Shown: positions 8,636-17,311, counted from the first letter of the stretch. The stretch is 64,000 nucleotides of DNA from Oscillospiraceae bacterium (GCA_017432285.1 JAFRJM010000017.1:1-64000); one strand, 5' to 3'. The notes: a model not told the origin generated them from the letters alone. A program made the numbers and translations.

Positions 8636-9585
8636 TTGCTCATCTCCTGTTTTATGAGTTTGCACATCGCTACTTTTATGTCAAAAGGTGTTCCGGAGCA
8701 TTCGCATCCGGCAGCGAAGGTATGTCCGCCTCCACCAAAATAGCTGCATATCTTCGCGGCGTTCAGGAACTTCGTCCTCACCGAGATCTTCCAGTTGCCG
8801 TTCGGACGTTCTCTGAGCGTAATTCCGGCTTCCACGCCTTCAACGCTCTTGGGAAGACTGGCAAGCCCCTCAATATCGCTCTCGAGGCATCCCGTCTTCT
8901 CCATCATCTCTCTGGTGATAGTTATGAAACAGATGCGTCCGTCATCCGCGAATTCCATTCCGTCCAGAACCAGACGTTCTATTTCAATCCTTGCCCGGGC
9001 TTTCTGCTCGAAGAACAGTTGGTTGAGATTTGCTATATCCACACCGAGCAAAGACAGCTTGGCTGCCCGGATATGACACTCAGGCGTCGTGTTATTGAAT
9101 CTGAAGCATCCGGTATCTGTGGACAGTCCGACGTAGATGCAGCTTCCTATATAAGGAGTTACCGTTCCGCCGAAAGCCTCGATGACATCCATTATTATCT
9201 CGGCGCAGCTTGCGGACTGGGCTATTACCAGAGACTCTTTTGCAAATCCCGAGTTCGTACCATGGTGGTCTATAGCGAGGTCAATCCTATCTCCGAGATG
9301 CTTTGTCTCCTTGGGCAGCAGATGTACTCCCGCTATATCCACTGAGACTATGTAGTCAGGCTCGAACTCCTCATCCACATAGGCATCTGTGAGGACCTTA
9401 TAGCAGCTCGAAAGCTCTCCGGACCATGTGGCCCGGACTGTCTTTCCCTTTTGCCTCAGCGCAGTGGTGAGGGCAAGTGCAGATCCTATGGCATCCCCGT
9501 CAGGAAGATTATGCGTTAGGATCAGTATCCTGTCCATCTCCATCAGACGCTGTGCTGTCTGCTGGATCGTCAGTTCCTTCGTCAT
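8632..9585 (-). CDS. nrnA: DHH phosphoesterase NrnA (nanoRNase / pAp phosphatase)
   Basis: Degrades short oligoribonucleotides (2-5 nt) and dephosphorylates pAp. The DHH family motifs are present: HNLPDGDAIGSA near 25-36, VSVDIA near 80, DHHGT at 106-110, and the C-terminal DHHA1 motif FGGGGHTFAAGCE. Length 317 matches the family. The ATG at 9585 follows AAAGGGG with about 7 bp spacing and overlaps the 3' end of rbfA by 77 bp; methionines at codons 15 and 17 are weaker alternatives. It ends in a 4-bp overlap with truB. Confidence 0.92.
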   Translation of the reverse strand: MTKELTIQQTAQRLMEMDRILILTHNLPDGDAIGSALALTTALRQKGKTVRATWSGELSSCYKVLTDAYVDEEFEPDYIVSVDIAGVHLLPKETKHLGDRIDLAIDHHGTNSGFAKESLVIAQSASCAEIIMDVIEAFGGTVTPYIGSCIYVGLSTDTGCFRFNNTTPECHIRAAKLSLLGVDIANLNQLFFEQKARARIEIERLVLDGMEFADDGRICFITITREMMEKTGCLESDIEGLASLPKSVEGVEAGITLRERPNGNWKISVRTKFLNAAKICSYFGGGGHTFAAGCECSGTPFDIKVAMCKLIKQEMSN

Positions 9586-9919
9586 TCTTCAGCCCCTTTA
9601 AAATGCTGTCAATACGATTATAGTAATCCACAGAATCATCAGGAATGAACTCCAATGCAGGTATCTTCCTGATGTTCATGGTGTGGGCCAGCTCGGTCTT
9701 GATATAGCCCTCCGCTTTTTTGAGCACTTCGCATGCTTCGGCAGCTGCTTCGCCGCCGCTTATGGAAGCAATATATACTTTTGCGTAATTCAGGTCTGAT
9801 GTAACTTTTACGCGCACCACCTCAAGGAGCCCTATCCTGGGATCCTTCATCTTGGAGATGCAGAGCGCAAGTTCTCTCCTGAAATCCGCGTTTATCCTTT
9901 CAGAACGATGTGACGGCAT
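9509..9919 (-). CDS. rbfA: ribosome-binding factor A
   Basis: Binds the 30S subunit during late 16S rRNA maturation and cold adaptation. The KH-like fold is seen from MPSHRSERINADFRRELA through DPRIGLLEVVRVKVTSDLNYAKVYIA to IRKIPALEFIPDDSVDYYNRID. ATG at 9919 has AGGGAG eight bases upstream; a GTG at 9928 overlapping the infB stop is the alternative. The last 25 residues form an acidic Asp-rich tail (DDPADSTASDGDGQDTDP) that is not part of the conserved domain and is encoded over the start of nrnA. Confidence 0.95.
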   Translation of the reverse strand: MPSHRSERINADFRRELALCISKMKDPRIGLLEVVRVKVTSDLNYAKVYIASISGGEAAAEACEVLKKAEGYIKTELAHTMNIRKIPALEFIPDDSVDYYNRIDSILKGLKNDEGTDDPADSTASDGDGQDTDPNA

Positions 9920-9924
9920 ATTGA

Positions 9925-12456
9925 TCACTCCCTGTACTCTTCTTTTGTATAAGCCTCAAGGATATCGCCTTCCTTGATGTCGTTGAATCTTCCGAGAGAA
10001 ATACCACATTCGTATCCTGCCGAGACCTCACGGACATCATCCTTGAATCTCTTGAGAGATGAGATGTTGTCGTCATAGATGATGATTCCGTCACGCACAA
10101 CACGGATGATGCTGTTCCTTGTGATGACGCCTTCCTTGACGTAGCATCCTGCGACAGTGCCGACAGAACTGATCTTGTATACCTGACGGACTTCTGCGGA
10201 TCCGAGGTCCACCTCGCGGATCTTCGGCGCAAGCATACCCTTAAGAGCATTCTGGACATCATCGATCGCATCGTAGATTATGCGGTACATGCGCATCTCA
10301 ACGCCTTTCTCAGCAGCCTGTGTGGTTGCTGTAGCGTCAGGACGCACGTTGAATCCGATGATGATTGCTCCGGAAGCGTCTGCGAGCATAATGTCGCTGC
10401 CGTTTACTCCGCCTACGCCCATATGGATGATGCGTACACGGACTTCGTCGTTGGACAGTTTCTCGAGGCTCTGCTTGAGAGCTTCGCAGGATCCTTGAAC
10501 ATCTGCCTTGATGATGATGGGCAGTTCCTTGACTTCGCCCTCAGCGATCTGGCTGAACAGGTTGTCCAGCGTGACCTTGTGGAACGCGCGGAATTTCTCT
10601 TCCTGCTGCTCCGTTCTTCTCTGCTCTACGAGTTCGCGGGCAAGTCTCTCGTCCGCGACGGCGTTGAACTTGTCTCCTGCCTGCGGGACTTCAACAAGAC
10701 CAGTGATCTCAACAGGAACTGACGGACCGGCCTCATTGATAAGTTTTCCGTTCTCGTCCATCATCTGACGGACACGGCCGATAGCCGTACCTGCGATGAC
10801 GACATCTCCGTTGTGCAGAGTACCTCTCTGGACAAGGATGGTAGCGATAGGACCGCGGCCTTTGTCCAGTCTGGACTCGATGACAGTACCCTGAGCGGGT
10901 CTGTTCGGGTTGGCCTTGAGTTCCTGCATGTCAGCGACAAGATTGATCATCTCGAGGAGCTCATCTATTCCCATTCCTGTTTTTGCGGAAACGTTTACAC
11001 AGACGACATCTCCGCCCCAGTCCTCAGGAACGAGATCATACTCTGTAAGCTGTGTCTTGACTCTTTCAGGATCTGCTTCCGGACGGTCGCACTTGTTGAG
11101 CGCAACGATGATCGGCACGTCAGCAGCCTTGGCGTGGTTGATAGCCTCGACTGTCTGCGGCATGATACCGTCGTCTGCAGCGATGACAAGGACCGCAACG
11201 TCTGTCACAGATGCACCGCGGGCACGGATAGCTGTGAAGGCCTCATGACCAGGGGTATCCAGGAAGGTGATGGTCTTGCCATTCTGCTTTACCTGATATG
11301 CGCCTATATGCTGTGTGATACCGCCGACCTCTCCTGCCTGTACGCGGCTCTTTCTGATGTAGTCCAGGATAGAGGTCTTGCCGTGGTCGACGTGTCCCAT
11401 AACGACAACGACCGGCGCTCTCGGTACCAGATCCTCTTCCGAATCCTGTGTGGACTCGTCCTCTACGATGTTAAGTCTCTCTTCGATGGAAACATGGACT
11501 TCTCTCTCTACCTTCGCACCGAGTTCCTCAGCTACGAGAGCCGCTGTGTCGAAATCTATGAGCTCGGAGATGGAAGCCATGACTCCGAGGGACATGAGCT
11601 TCTTAATAACTGTGGTGGCAGTCTGTTTAAGACGTGTTGCAAGCTCTCCGACGGAGATCTCGTCCGGGATCTCGATCTTGAGTTGTGCGTGTCTGGCTTT
11701 CTCAAGCTGCAGCCTCTGAAGCTTCTGAGCCTCTGTCTCTTTCTTCTGATACTGCTGCTTGCCCTTAGCCTGGCGGTTCATGAACTTCTGGCGGTTGCCC
11801 TGCATGTTGTTCTTTCCGCCGCGGCGCTCGTTCTGATCGCCGCCCTTCTGGGTGGCCATGACGTCGTATTTCTCGTTGTACTTGCTGAGATCGACCTCAG
11901 ATGCACGGGTATCCACAACACGGCGTTCACGCTCCTGCATGACTACTCGTGTTGTACCCTGGGTCTTGTTCTCTGCTTTGCGGAGCTGCTTCTCTGCGCT
12001 CTTCTCAAGATCGCGCTTCTCGGCAGGTCTGTTCTGGTTCTGTTTTTTCTGCTTGTTGGGGTTGGCATTCTGATTCTGCTGGGGCTTGTTCTGATTTTGA
12101 GGTTTGTTCTGGTTCTGAGACTTATTCTGACCTTGGCCCTGAGGCTTGTTCTGTCCCTGAGGCTGAGTCTGCTGCTTCTTCTCCTGATTTGCTGTTGGCG
12201 CTTTCTGCTCCTTCTTCTCAGATGCTTTGGGTTCTTCCTGTGCCTTTGGTTCTTCAGGAACCTTGAAGTATGCGTCCAGACTCTGGACCTGGTTCTTCAG
12301 AGTCACAGAGTTGAAGAAGAAATCCAGTTCCGCTTCGCTAAGCTGGCTGGCGTGCTTCCTTTCATCTCCGCCAAGCGCACTCAAAATCCCCAGAACATCC
12401 TTGTTGGACATCCCGGTGTCTTTTGCAAGATCGCTTACCTTATATTTAATTATCAT
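9925..12456 (-). CDS. infB: translation initiation factor IF-2
   Basis: GTPase that places initiator tRNA on the 30S subunit. At the N-terminus is an IF2_N helical subdomain ([19 protein letters not shown]). A long low-complexity linker rich in Gln, Asn, Pro and Lys (about 70-150, with repeated NQNKPQ units) follows, then a second IF2_N near 265-320. The G domain starts at [10 protein letters not shown] (G1, 354-363), with DTPGHEAFT (G3) and NKCD (G4). The C-terminal IF2 and C2 domains end in [18 protein letters not shown]. Length 843. ATG at 12456 follows GGGGAGGG and overlaps the ylxQ stop by 4 bp. Confidence 0.98.
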   Translation of the reverse strand: MIIKYKVSDLAKDTGMSNKDVLGILSALGGDERKHASQLSEAELDFFFNSVTLKNQVQSLDAYFKVPEEPKAQEEPKASEKKEQKAPTANQEKKQQTQPQGQNKPQGQGQNKSQNQNKPQNQNKPQQNQNANPNKQKKQNQNRPAEKRDLEKSAEKQLRKAENKTQGTTRVVMQERERRVVDTRASEVDLSKYNEKYDVMATQKGGDQNERRGGKNNMQGNRQKFMNRQAKGKQQYQKKETEAQKLQRLQLEKARHAQLKIEIPDEISVGELATRLKQTATTVIKKLMSLGVMASISELIDFDTAALVAEELGAKVEREVHVSIEERLNIVEDESTQDSEEDLVPRAPVVVVMGHVDHGKTSILDYIRKSRVQAGEVGGITQHIGAYQVKQNGKTITFLDTPGHEAFTAIRARGASVTDVAVLVIAADDGIMPQTVEAINHAKAADVPIIVALNKCDRPEADPERVKTQLTEYDLVPEDWGGDVVCVNVSAKTGMGIDELLEMINLVADMQELKANPNRPAQGTVIESRLDKGRGPIATILVQRGTLHNGDVVIAGTAIGRVRQMMDENGKLINEAGPSVPVEITGLVEVPQAGDKFNAVADERLARELVEQRRTEQQEEKFRAFHKVTLDNLFSQIAEGEVKELPIIIKADVQGSCEALKQSLEKLSNDEVRVRIIHMGVGGVNGSDIMLADASGAIIIGFNVRPDATATTQAAEKGVEMRMYRIIYDAIDDVQNALKGMLAPKIREVDLGSAEVRQVYKISSVGTVAGCYVKEGVITRNSIIRVVRDGIIIYDDNISSLKRFKDDVREVSAGYECGISLGRFNDIKEGDILEAYTKEEYRE

Positions 12457-12767
12457 TCCAAACCCTCCCCAGGCATTTCTGCCGATCTGCGGACCAGTTC
12501 CGCAAAGTTTTTATCTGTTACTGCCGCTACTCCGAACTTCCATCCGAACTTGTCGGCAATATCCTGCTGTGTTTCCTGAAGCATGATCACTTCTGTTTTG
12601 TCCGTGCAGCATTCCCGGACAGCTTTCTGAGTCCTCACCGATGTATCTTTTGTGATTATCACAATAGATGCACCGGCGCGGACAGCGTCCTTTGACGCTT
12701 CCAGCCCTATCTTAAGTTTGCCTGCACGCCTTGCCATAGATAAAGCGGACAACAGTTTTTCGCTCAA
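12453..12767 (-). CDS. ylxQ: L7Ae/YlxQ family RNA-binding protein
   Basis: Small K-turn-binding type protein of the L7Ae/L30e fold that sits between rnpM and infB in many Bacillota; its target is not certain here. Seen: [22 protein letters not shown], then [14 protein letters not shown], a typical L7Ae core. Length 104 is normal. The start is TTG at 12767, seven bases after a perfect AGGAGG that overlaps the ylxR end; no better start exists. The stop overlaps the infB ATG by 4 bp. Confidence 0.92.
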   Translation of the reverse strand: MSEKLLSALSMARRAGKLKIGLEASKDAVRAGASIVIITKDTSVRTQKAVRECCTDKTEVIMLQETQQDIADKFGWKFGVAAVTDKNFAELVRRSAEMPGEGLE

Positions 12768-12769
12768 TC

Positions 12770-13033
12770 CTAGTCCTCCTCCATCTGTTCAAGAAGCTGC
12801 TCAAAGACCTCATCTGTTATCTCGCAGTTGAGAGCCTTAGATATCAATCTCTGCTTCCTGGCTTTCTTCAGACAATCCTTGCTTCTGCATATATATGCTC
12901 CGCGCCCGTTCTTTCTTCCGGTGAGATCCACTGAGACCTCTCCTTCAGGAGAACGCACCACACGGACCAGTTCTTTCTTATCCTTGTGCTCCCGGCATCC
13001 GAGGCACATCCTTTGTGGGATCTTTTTAGGCAT
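12770..13033 (-). CDS. rnpM: RNase P modulator RnpM (YlxR, DUF448)
   Basis: 87-residue YlxR/DUF448 protein. In Bacillus subtilis the homologue has been reported to bind the RNase P RNA and modulate its activity (established knowledge). Hallmark features: PQRMCLGCREHKDKKELVRVV at the N-terminus, SVDLTGRKNGRGAYIC, and KARKQRLISKAL. ATG at 13033 follows the nusA stop by 20 bp. Position between nusA and ylxQ is canonical. Confidence 0.94.
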   Translation of the reverse strand: MPKKIPQRMCLGCREHKDKKELVRVVRSPEGEVSVDLTGRKNGRGAYICRSKDCLKKARKQRLISKALNCEITDEVFEQLLEQMEED

Positions 13034-13053
13034 CTATTACCCTTTCGCCTGTA

Positions 13054-14115
13054 TTACTCTTCGCCGTAGTATCCGCTCTCAGGACGGATATCGATGCGGT
13101 ATCCTGTCAGTTTGGCTGCAAGACGAGCGTTCTGTCCTCTGTTACCGATAGCCAGCGAAAGCTGATGATCCGGGACCGTGACACGGCATGTCTTGGCTTC
13201 TGTATCAATCATCTCAACGCTCACGACGTTTGCCGGAGACAGCGATTCGCTGATGAACTTGACAGGATCTTCGCTCCAGAGAACAATATCGATTTTCTCG
13301 CCGCCAAGCTCTTCCACGATATTGGCAACACGCGTGCCTCTCGGCCCGATGCATGCTCCGCGCGGATCCACGTTCTCGTCCTTGGAATAGACAGCAATCT
13401 TTGTCCTCTGACCTGCCTCACGGGCGATACCCATGACCTGGACAGTGCCGTCAAAGATCTCAGGCACTTCATTTTCAAACAGTCTCTTGACGAGTCCTGG
13501 ATGCGTGCGGGAAATGAGGATCTTGGGTCCTCTGTCGCTGACTTCAACATCCACGACATAGACTTTGATATGCTGTCCCTCTATGAGGACTTCGCCCGGG
13601 ACCTGCTCGTTCTTGGGAAGGACTGCCTCGCTCTTTCCGATAAGGAGGACTGCGTTGCCCTTCTGAGGATCCACTCTGTTGACGACAGCATTCACGAGCT
13701 CGCCCTGCTTGCTCTGCAGTTCCTCAAAGACCTGCATACGCTCCACATCGCGAATTCCCTGACGGATGACGTGCTTGGCGTTGACAGCTGCGATACGTCC
13801 GAATTTCTTCACCTTTACGGGAATATCTATAACGGATCCAATCCTACAGCGTGAACGGTATGTCTTGCCCTCTTCCAGCGTCATCTGGGTGTTGGGATCC
13901 GTAACCTCCTCCACTACTTCCTTGCGGATGTAGATTTTGAAGGTCTCTTCCACAGGATCGATGTCCACATGGATATTATCTGAACCGCCGTAATCGCGGC
14001 GCACTGCGTGCACAATAGCTGCCCTGATCTTCTCGACCAGGCTCTCCTTTGAGACTCCTTTCTCTTTGGCTAACAGCTCAAGAGCTTCAAAAAAGTCATT
14101 GTTGTTGGCTGCCAT
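13054..14115 (-). CDS. nusA: transcription termination/antitermination factor NusA
   Basis: Binds RNA polymerase and nascent RNA, modulating pausing, termination and antitermination. The N-terminal RNAP-binding domain runs from FFEALELLAKEKGVSKESL to about residue 125. The S1 domain holds LVNAVVNRVDPQKGNAVLLI (near 137-156). KH1 and KH2 follow, with the KH loops GACIGPRGTRVANI and LAIGNRGQNARLAA. Length 353 is typical of short Gram-positive NusA without acidic repeats. It starts 3 bp after the rimP stop and is second in the operon. Confidence 0.97.
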   Translation of the reverse strand: MAANNNDFFEALELLAKEKGVSKESLVEKIRAAIVHAVRRDYGGSDNIHVDIDPVEETFKIYIRKEVVEEVTDPNTQMTLEEGKTYRSRCRIGSVIDIPVKVKKFGRIAAVNAKHVIRQGIRDVERMQVFEELQSKQGELVNAVVNRVDPQKGNAVLLIGKSEAVLPKNEQVPGEVLIEGQHIKVYVVDVEVSDRGPKILISRTHPGLVKRLFENEVPEIFDGTVQVMGIAREAGQRTKIAVYSKDENVDPRGACIGPRGTRVANIVEELGGEKIDIVLWSEDPVKFISESLSPANVVSVEMIDTEAKTCRVTVPDHQLSLAIGNRGQNARLAAKLTGYRIDIRPESGYYGEE

Positions 14116-14118
14116 TTT

Positions 14119-14613
14119 TTATTTATCCTTCCTGCTGAATAAGTCTTTATCGTCGTCTGCTTTCGTATATGAAACGGCGTTTCTTTGCAATGTCACAAGA
14201 CCGCTCTCAGTCTTTATCACTATCTCTTCATCGTTGAATGAGTCAAGCGTCCCTTCGTAATCCCTAGTTCCGGTCTCATCTCCTCTGATGAGGTGGACGA
14301 TTACATCCTTGCCCAGGTATGTGCTGTACTGATAGTCCGTGTGTATCTTTCTGCCCAGTCCGGGAGAAGACACCTCGAAACTGTATGCACTGGACAGGCT
14401 GGGGATGTCATCCAGAAGCGGGTCCACCGCCCTTGACACCTTCTCGCAGTCCTGGATACCTATCCCGTTGGGGCTGTCTATAGTGAGACGGAGAATCATG
14501 TTCTGTCCTTCTCTTCCAAAGAACACATCCCACATGGTGTATCCCATTTCCTGCGCTATAGGAGCGGCTATCTCCATCACCTGCTCGGCGATGGGTTTCT
14601 TTTTTTCTGCCAT
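14119..14613 (-). CDS. rimP: ribosome maturation factor RimP
   Basis: Needed for 30S maturation. The two-domain family is recognised by IAEQVMEIAAPIAQEMGY, DCEKVSRAVDPLLDD and the YSFEVSSPGLGRKI segment (VSSPGL is the family hallmark). ATG at 14613 follows GGAGGA by 2-3 bases and gives 164 residues, the usual length; an in-frame codon at 14682 would add 23 unlikely residues. First gene of the operon, about 75 bases behind a near-consensus promoter. Confidence 0.95.
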   Translation of the reverse strand: MAEKKKPIAEQVMEIAAPIAQEMGYTMWDVFFGREGQNMILRLTIDSPNGIGIQDCEKVSRAVDPLLDDIPSLSSAYSFEVSSPGLGRKIHTDYQYSTYLGKDVIVHLIRGDETGTRDYEGTLDSFNDEEIVIKTESGLVTLQRNAVSYTKADDDKDLFSRKDK

Positions 14614-14642
14614 AGTTCCTCCAAACACTATCCATGACGACA

Positions 14643-14666
14643 AGAGAGCGGGTCTCCCCACTCTCT
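14643..14666 (-). other. leader hairpin upstream of rimP
   Basis: In the 5' untranslated RNA of the rimP-nusA operon: arms AGAGAG (14643-14648) and CTCTCT (14661-14666), with an inner GGG (50-52)/CCC (57-59) pairing. A second 7-bp inverted repeat, AACAATC (14674-14680) with GATTGTT (14688-14694), lies at the expected transcription start. No U-tract follows, so these are leader structures and not terminators. Confidence 0.5.
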
Positions 14667-14694
14667 CTCGGTCAACAATCATTCAACGATTGTT

Positions 14695-14723
14695 ATTTTA
14701 CATTTATACGGACTGTTTGTCAA
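14695..14723 (-). promoter_or_regulatory. promoter of the rimP-nusA-infB operon
   Basis: Read on the minus strand: a perfect -35 TTGACA (14718-14723), a 17-bp spacer and -10 TAAAAT (14695-14700). This is a near-consensus vegetative sigma promoter. The -35 box lies in the centre of a perfect palindrome, arms GGACTGTTTG (14710-14719) and CAAACAGTCC (14721-14730) around one base, so binding of a dimeric regulator there would block it. Confidence 0.85.
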
Positions 14724-14730
14724 ACAGTCC

Positions 14731-15120
14731 TATTATATAGTATTTCTTCATGCATCTTTTTCTCGCCTCAACCTTCAAAAATATACCCTCTGGATAAAAG
14801 CATATAACTTAGCATTTTATGAATTAATAAACGCTACAGAAATATATTACGAAGTATATGTGTAAAGCAGATAGAAATCATACATTTTTCACTTTAATTT
14901 ATTTGTTATCTTTTATAGATTAACAAATCCATTTGGCACTATTCTCATAACAACAAAATACATATTTCTATTTTTCGAGCATTCATACAATTATTTTTTA
15001 TGTTATCCATTTTAAAACATTTTTGTCTTTATCCTCGTTTTTTCACGTTTATTTCATCAAGACCATACTTTTTTAATACCTCTTTAGATAATAACTCTTA
15101 GCTCTGCCTCCAGTTATGTT
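14731..15120. other. AT-rich stretch without a gene
   Basis: About 390 bp, strongly AT-rich, between the rimP promoter and the gap terminator. I see no open frame with a ribosome site, no tRNA shape and no clear hairpin. A 33-codon frame near 15000 has no ribosome site. Confidence 0.6.
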
Positions 15121-15160
15121 TACAATAAACAAAACCCCAATCTCATTTGAGACTGGGGTC
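15121..15160 (-). terminator. terminator of gap
   Basis: A 12-bp stem with one G-U pair, arms 15134-15145 (ACCCCAATCTCA) and 15148-15159 (TGAGACTGGGGT). On the minus strand it is followed by TTTTGTTTATTG. It lies about 30 bp after the gap stop codon. Confidence 0.85.
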
Positions 15161-15188
15161 TTATCAACTGCTCTGTTTCGAACCAGTA

Positions 15189-16217
15189 TTAGCCAAGATC
15201 ACTGAAGTACTTGATTGTACGTACCATCTGGCTGGTGTAGGAGTTCTCATTGTCATACCAGGAAACTACCTGTACCTGATATACGCCGTCGTCAACCTTG
15301 GTTACCATTGTCTGGGTTGCATCAAAGAGTGAGCCATATTTCATTCCGATGACATCGGAGGAAACGAGCTGCTCCTCGGTGTAGCCGAAGGACTCATTGG
15401 CAGCTGCCTTCATAGCGGCATTGACTGCTTCCTTGGTGAGGTCCTCTGCCTTTACGACAGCAACAAGGATGGTGGAAGAACCGGTGACTACCGGAACACG
15501 CTGTGCGGAACCGATGAGCTTGCCGTTCAGTTCAGGAATGACAAGACCGATTGCCTTTGCAGCACCGGTGGAGTTCGGTACGATGTTTGCTGCGCCTGCG
15601 CGTGCACGACGGAGATCGCCTTTGCGCTGCGGGCCGTCAAGGATCATCTGATCGCCTGTGTAAGCATGAACTGTGGTCATGATACCGGAGAGGATCGGGA
15701 AGTTATCATTGAGGGCTTTTGCCATAGGAGCAAGGCAGTTTGTTGTGCAGGAAGCAGCGGAAATGACCTGATCTTCTGCTGTGAGTGTGTCATGGTTTAC
15801 GTTGTAAACAATGGTCGGGAGATCATTGCCTGCAGGAGCAGAAATGACTACTTTTCTAGCGCCGGCATTGATGTGAGCCATGGACTTTGCCTTTGTGGTG
15901 TAGAAGCCTGTGCACTCGAGGACAACGTCAACACCGAGTTCGCCCCACGGACAGTTGTTAGCGTCAGCTTCTTTGTAGATCTTGATTTCTTTTCCGTCTA
16001 CGATGATGGAATCCTCTGTCGCTTCGACAGTATGGAGATTCTCACCGATGCGGCCAATGTAGGAACCCTGTGCTGTGTCATATTTCAGCAGGTGGGCGAG
16101 CATTGCAGGGCTGGTCAGGTCGTTGATGGCGACTACTTCATAGCCCTCAGCACCGAACATCTGGCGGAATGCGAGACGGCCGATACGGCCGAATCCGTTA
16201 ATAGCAACTTTAACCAT
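15189..16217 (-). CDS. gap: glyceraldehyde-3-phosphate dehydrogenase, type I
   Basis: Glycolytic oxidation of glyceraldehyde-3-phosphate with NAD+ and phosphate. The N-terminal Rossmann motif is [13 protein letters not shown], and IND at 31-33 supplies the Asp that selects NAD over NADP. The catalytic Cys157 lies in [30 protein letters not shown] closes the protein. Length 342 is typical. ATG at 16217 follows TTGGAGGATACC. It stands alone with its own promoter (16276-16304) and terminator. Confidence 0.98.
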   Translation of the reverse strand: MVKVAINGFGRIGRLAFRQMFGAEGYEVVAINDLTSPAMLAHLLKYDTAQGSYIGRIGENLHTVEATEDSIIVDGKEIKIYKEADANNCPWGELGVDVVLECTGFYTTKAKSMAHINAGARKVVISAPAGNDLPTIVYNVNHDTLTAEDQVISAASCTTNCLAPMAKALNDNFPILSGIMTTVHAYTGDQMILDGPQRKGDLRRARAGAANIVPNSTGAAKAIGLVIPELNGKLIGSAQRVPVVTGSSTILVAVVKAEDLTKEAVNAAMKAAANESFGYTEEQLVSSDVIGMKYGSLFDATQTMVTKVDDGVYQVQVVSWYDNENSYTSQMVRTIKYFSDLG

Positions 16218-16275
16218 TACTTGGTATCCTCCAAAAATATTTTATGTTGTGTAACACATAATTTAGCTACTTGTT

Positions 16276-16304
16276 ATTGTAGCAAACCATGCATTTCTAT
16301 GCAA
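16276..16304 (-). promoter_or_regulatory. promoter of gap
   Basis: On the minus strand TTGCAT (16299-16304), 17-bp spacer, TACAAT (16276-16281), about 60 bp before the gap ATG. Good match to the vegetative consensus. Confidence 0.8.
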
Positions 16305-16375
16305 GCGATAGGAGCGTTTTTGTCCGTTTTTTCAAGGATTTTCGGCCTTGTAGAACTTATGTTCTTTAAGCCGTA

Positions 16376-16984
16376 CTATCTGAAAGAAAACGTTCTTTCA
16401 AATCTGTCCAGAGAGCCATATTCTTCCAACAAATTCAGATAGATCTCAGCGCATCCGAAGCTGTCACTTCCGGCGTGGTGAGCATCAAGAGGTATCCCCA
16501 TCCAGTCACAGAGTGTACCCAGCTTGTGATTCGGCACCTTCTTGCCAAGGAGCGACCTTGCTATCTCAACTGTATCTGCGAAGTGCACATCATGAAAATC
16601 TATACCATAAGCGTAAAGGCATTTTCTTAACACATTAAGATCGAATCTTGCATTATGCGCCAAAACAAGCCCTGTATCTAGCTCTGCGCGTATCTGTGGC
16701 CAGACTTCCGGGAAAATGGGCTCAAGCTCTGCCTCCTCCTGTGTAATGCCATGGACCTTAACACAGAACCAGTCAAAGTCCTGCTCAGGGTTTATTCGGT
16801 ATTCCACAGACTTGGTGACGATGTTGTTCTCGATGACCGTTATTCCTATGGAGCACATGCGCTCACTTTTGCCATTAGGCGTTTCCACGTCAAAAGCCAC
16901 AGCTCGCTCAACCACCGGCACACGTAGGTATTCAGGCGCCATTTCCCTCAGTTCTTTCAGCTTTTGCTCATCGATCCAGATCAT
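16376..16984 (-). CDS. DEDDh 3'-5' exonuclease (DnaQ/PolC epsilon-like)
   Basis: Putative 3'-5' exonuclease. ExoI is VAFDVETP with the two acidic metal ligands. ExoII lies at LAHNARFDLNVLRK with Asp in NARFD. ExoIII is HHAGSDSFGCAEIY, giving the His-x4-Asp of the DEDDh class. It has a DnaQ-type KVHGITQEEAE segment. Stand-alone proteins like this may act in DNA repair or proofreading; the substrate is unknown. The ATG at 16984 (202 residues, MIWIDEQK) lies 5 bp from a parS-like palindrome that also covers the ribosome site. An in-frame ATG at 17044 inside a perfect parS would add 20 residues starting MFHVEH. Confidence 0.87.
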   Translation of the reverse strand: MIWIDEQKLKELREMAPEYLRVPVVERAVAFDVETPNGKSERMCSIGITVIENNIVTKSVEYRINPEQDFDWFCVKVHGITQEEAELEPIFPEVWPQIRAELDTGLVLAHNARFDLNVLRKCLYAYGIDFHDVHFADTVEIARSLLGKKVPNHKLGTLCDWMGIPLDAHHAGSDSFGCAEIYLNLLEEYGSLDRFERTFSFR

Positions 16985-16989
16985 TGTAT

Positions 16990-17005
16990 TGTTCCACGCG
17001 GAACA
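16990..17005. other. parS-like site, one mismatch
   Basis: TGTTCCACGCGGAACA differs in one central base from the two perfect sites nearby. It lies directly upstream of the exonuclease start codon. Confidence 0.7.
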
Positions 17006-17027
17006 CTCCCTATGTTTTTCCCGAAAA

Positions 17028-17043
17028 TGTTCCACGTGGAACA
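17028..17043. other. parS centromere site
   Basis: Perfect 16-bp palindrome TGTTCCACGTGGAACA, a ParB binding site by consensus, 282 bp from the parA start and on the far side of tRNA-Ser. Confidence 0.9.
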
Positions 17044-17053
17044 TCCTCATAGT

Positions 17054-17079
17054 AAAAGCCCCGTGAATTCACAGGGCTT
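17054..17079 (-). terminator. terminator of tRNA-Ser
   Basis: On the minus strand, directly after the tRNA CCA end: AAGCCCTGTGAATTCACGGG with its closing arm and a CTTTTAC tail. Stem arms lie at about 17058-17067 and 17069-17078. Confidence 0.75.
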
Positions 17080-17080
17080 A

Positions 17081-17168
17081 TGGCGGAGAGTTAGGGATTC
17101 GAACCCTAGGTGAGTTTCCCCACACAGCATTTCGAGTGCTGCACCTTCGACCTCTCGGACAACTCTCC
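17081..17168 (-). tRNA. tRNA-Ser (anticodon CGA)
   Basis: 88 bases including an encoded CCA. The acceptor stem is GGAGAGT with ACTCTCC, the anticodon loop CTCGAAA has CGA at positions 34-36, a long variable arm typical of class II tRNA follows, and the T-loop is GGTTCGAATCC. It reads UCG serine codons. It sits between two perfect parS sites and 1.8 kb from serS. Confidence 0.97.
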
Positions 17169-17181
17169 ATGTGCAAACATG

Positions 17182-17210
17182 ATTATATAGGAAAAAAATA
17201 ACCTAGTCAA
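17182..17210 (-). promoter_or_regulatory. promoter of tRNA-Ser
   Basis: Minus strand TTGACT (17205-17210), 17-bp spacer, TATAAT (17182-17187), ending 14 bp before the tRNA. Strong vegetative promoter. Confidence 0.85.
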
Positions 17211-17243
17211 CGAGCCAAATTAAGCACAAAACAGCCGTTTTCG

Positions 17244-17272
17244 TTGCCTTTTGAATGTTATTGAGATAAAAT
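17244..17272 (+). promoter_or_regulatory. candidate promoter of parAB-serS
   Basis: TTGCCT (17244-17249), 17-bp spacer, TAAAAT (17267-17272). The expected transcript would begin just upstream of the parS at 17296-17311, so ParB bound there could repress its own operon. Confidence 0.6.
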
Positions 17273-17295
17273 TGAGAGGAATTAATACAAAATAA

Positions 17296-17311
17296 TGTTC
17301 CACGTGGAACA
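17296..17311. other. parS centromere site in parA leader
   Basis: Second perfect TGTTCCACGTGGAACA palindrome, 13 bp before the parA ATG. Confidence 0.92.

Noticed and set aside
10813-12579. 588-codon open frame on the plus strand opposite infB
   Set aside because: It is the mirror of infB, has a leucine/serine-rich composition caused by the antisense of the K/Q/N linker, no ribosome site and no known domain.
13165-13854. 229-codon plus-strand frame opposite nusA
   Set aside because: Antisense shadow of nusA with no ribosome site.
15000-15110. 33-codon frame in the AT-rich gap before gap
   Set aside because: No ribosome site, low-complexity composition and no conserved motif.
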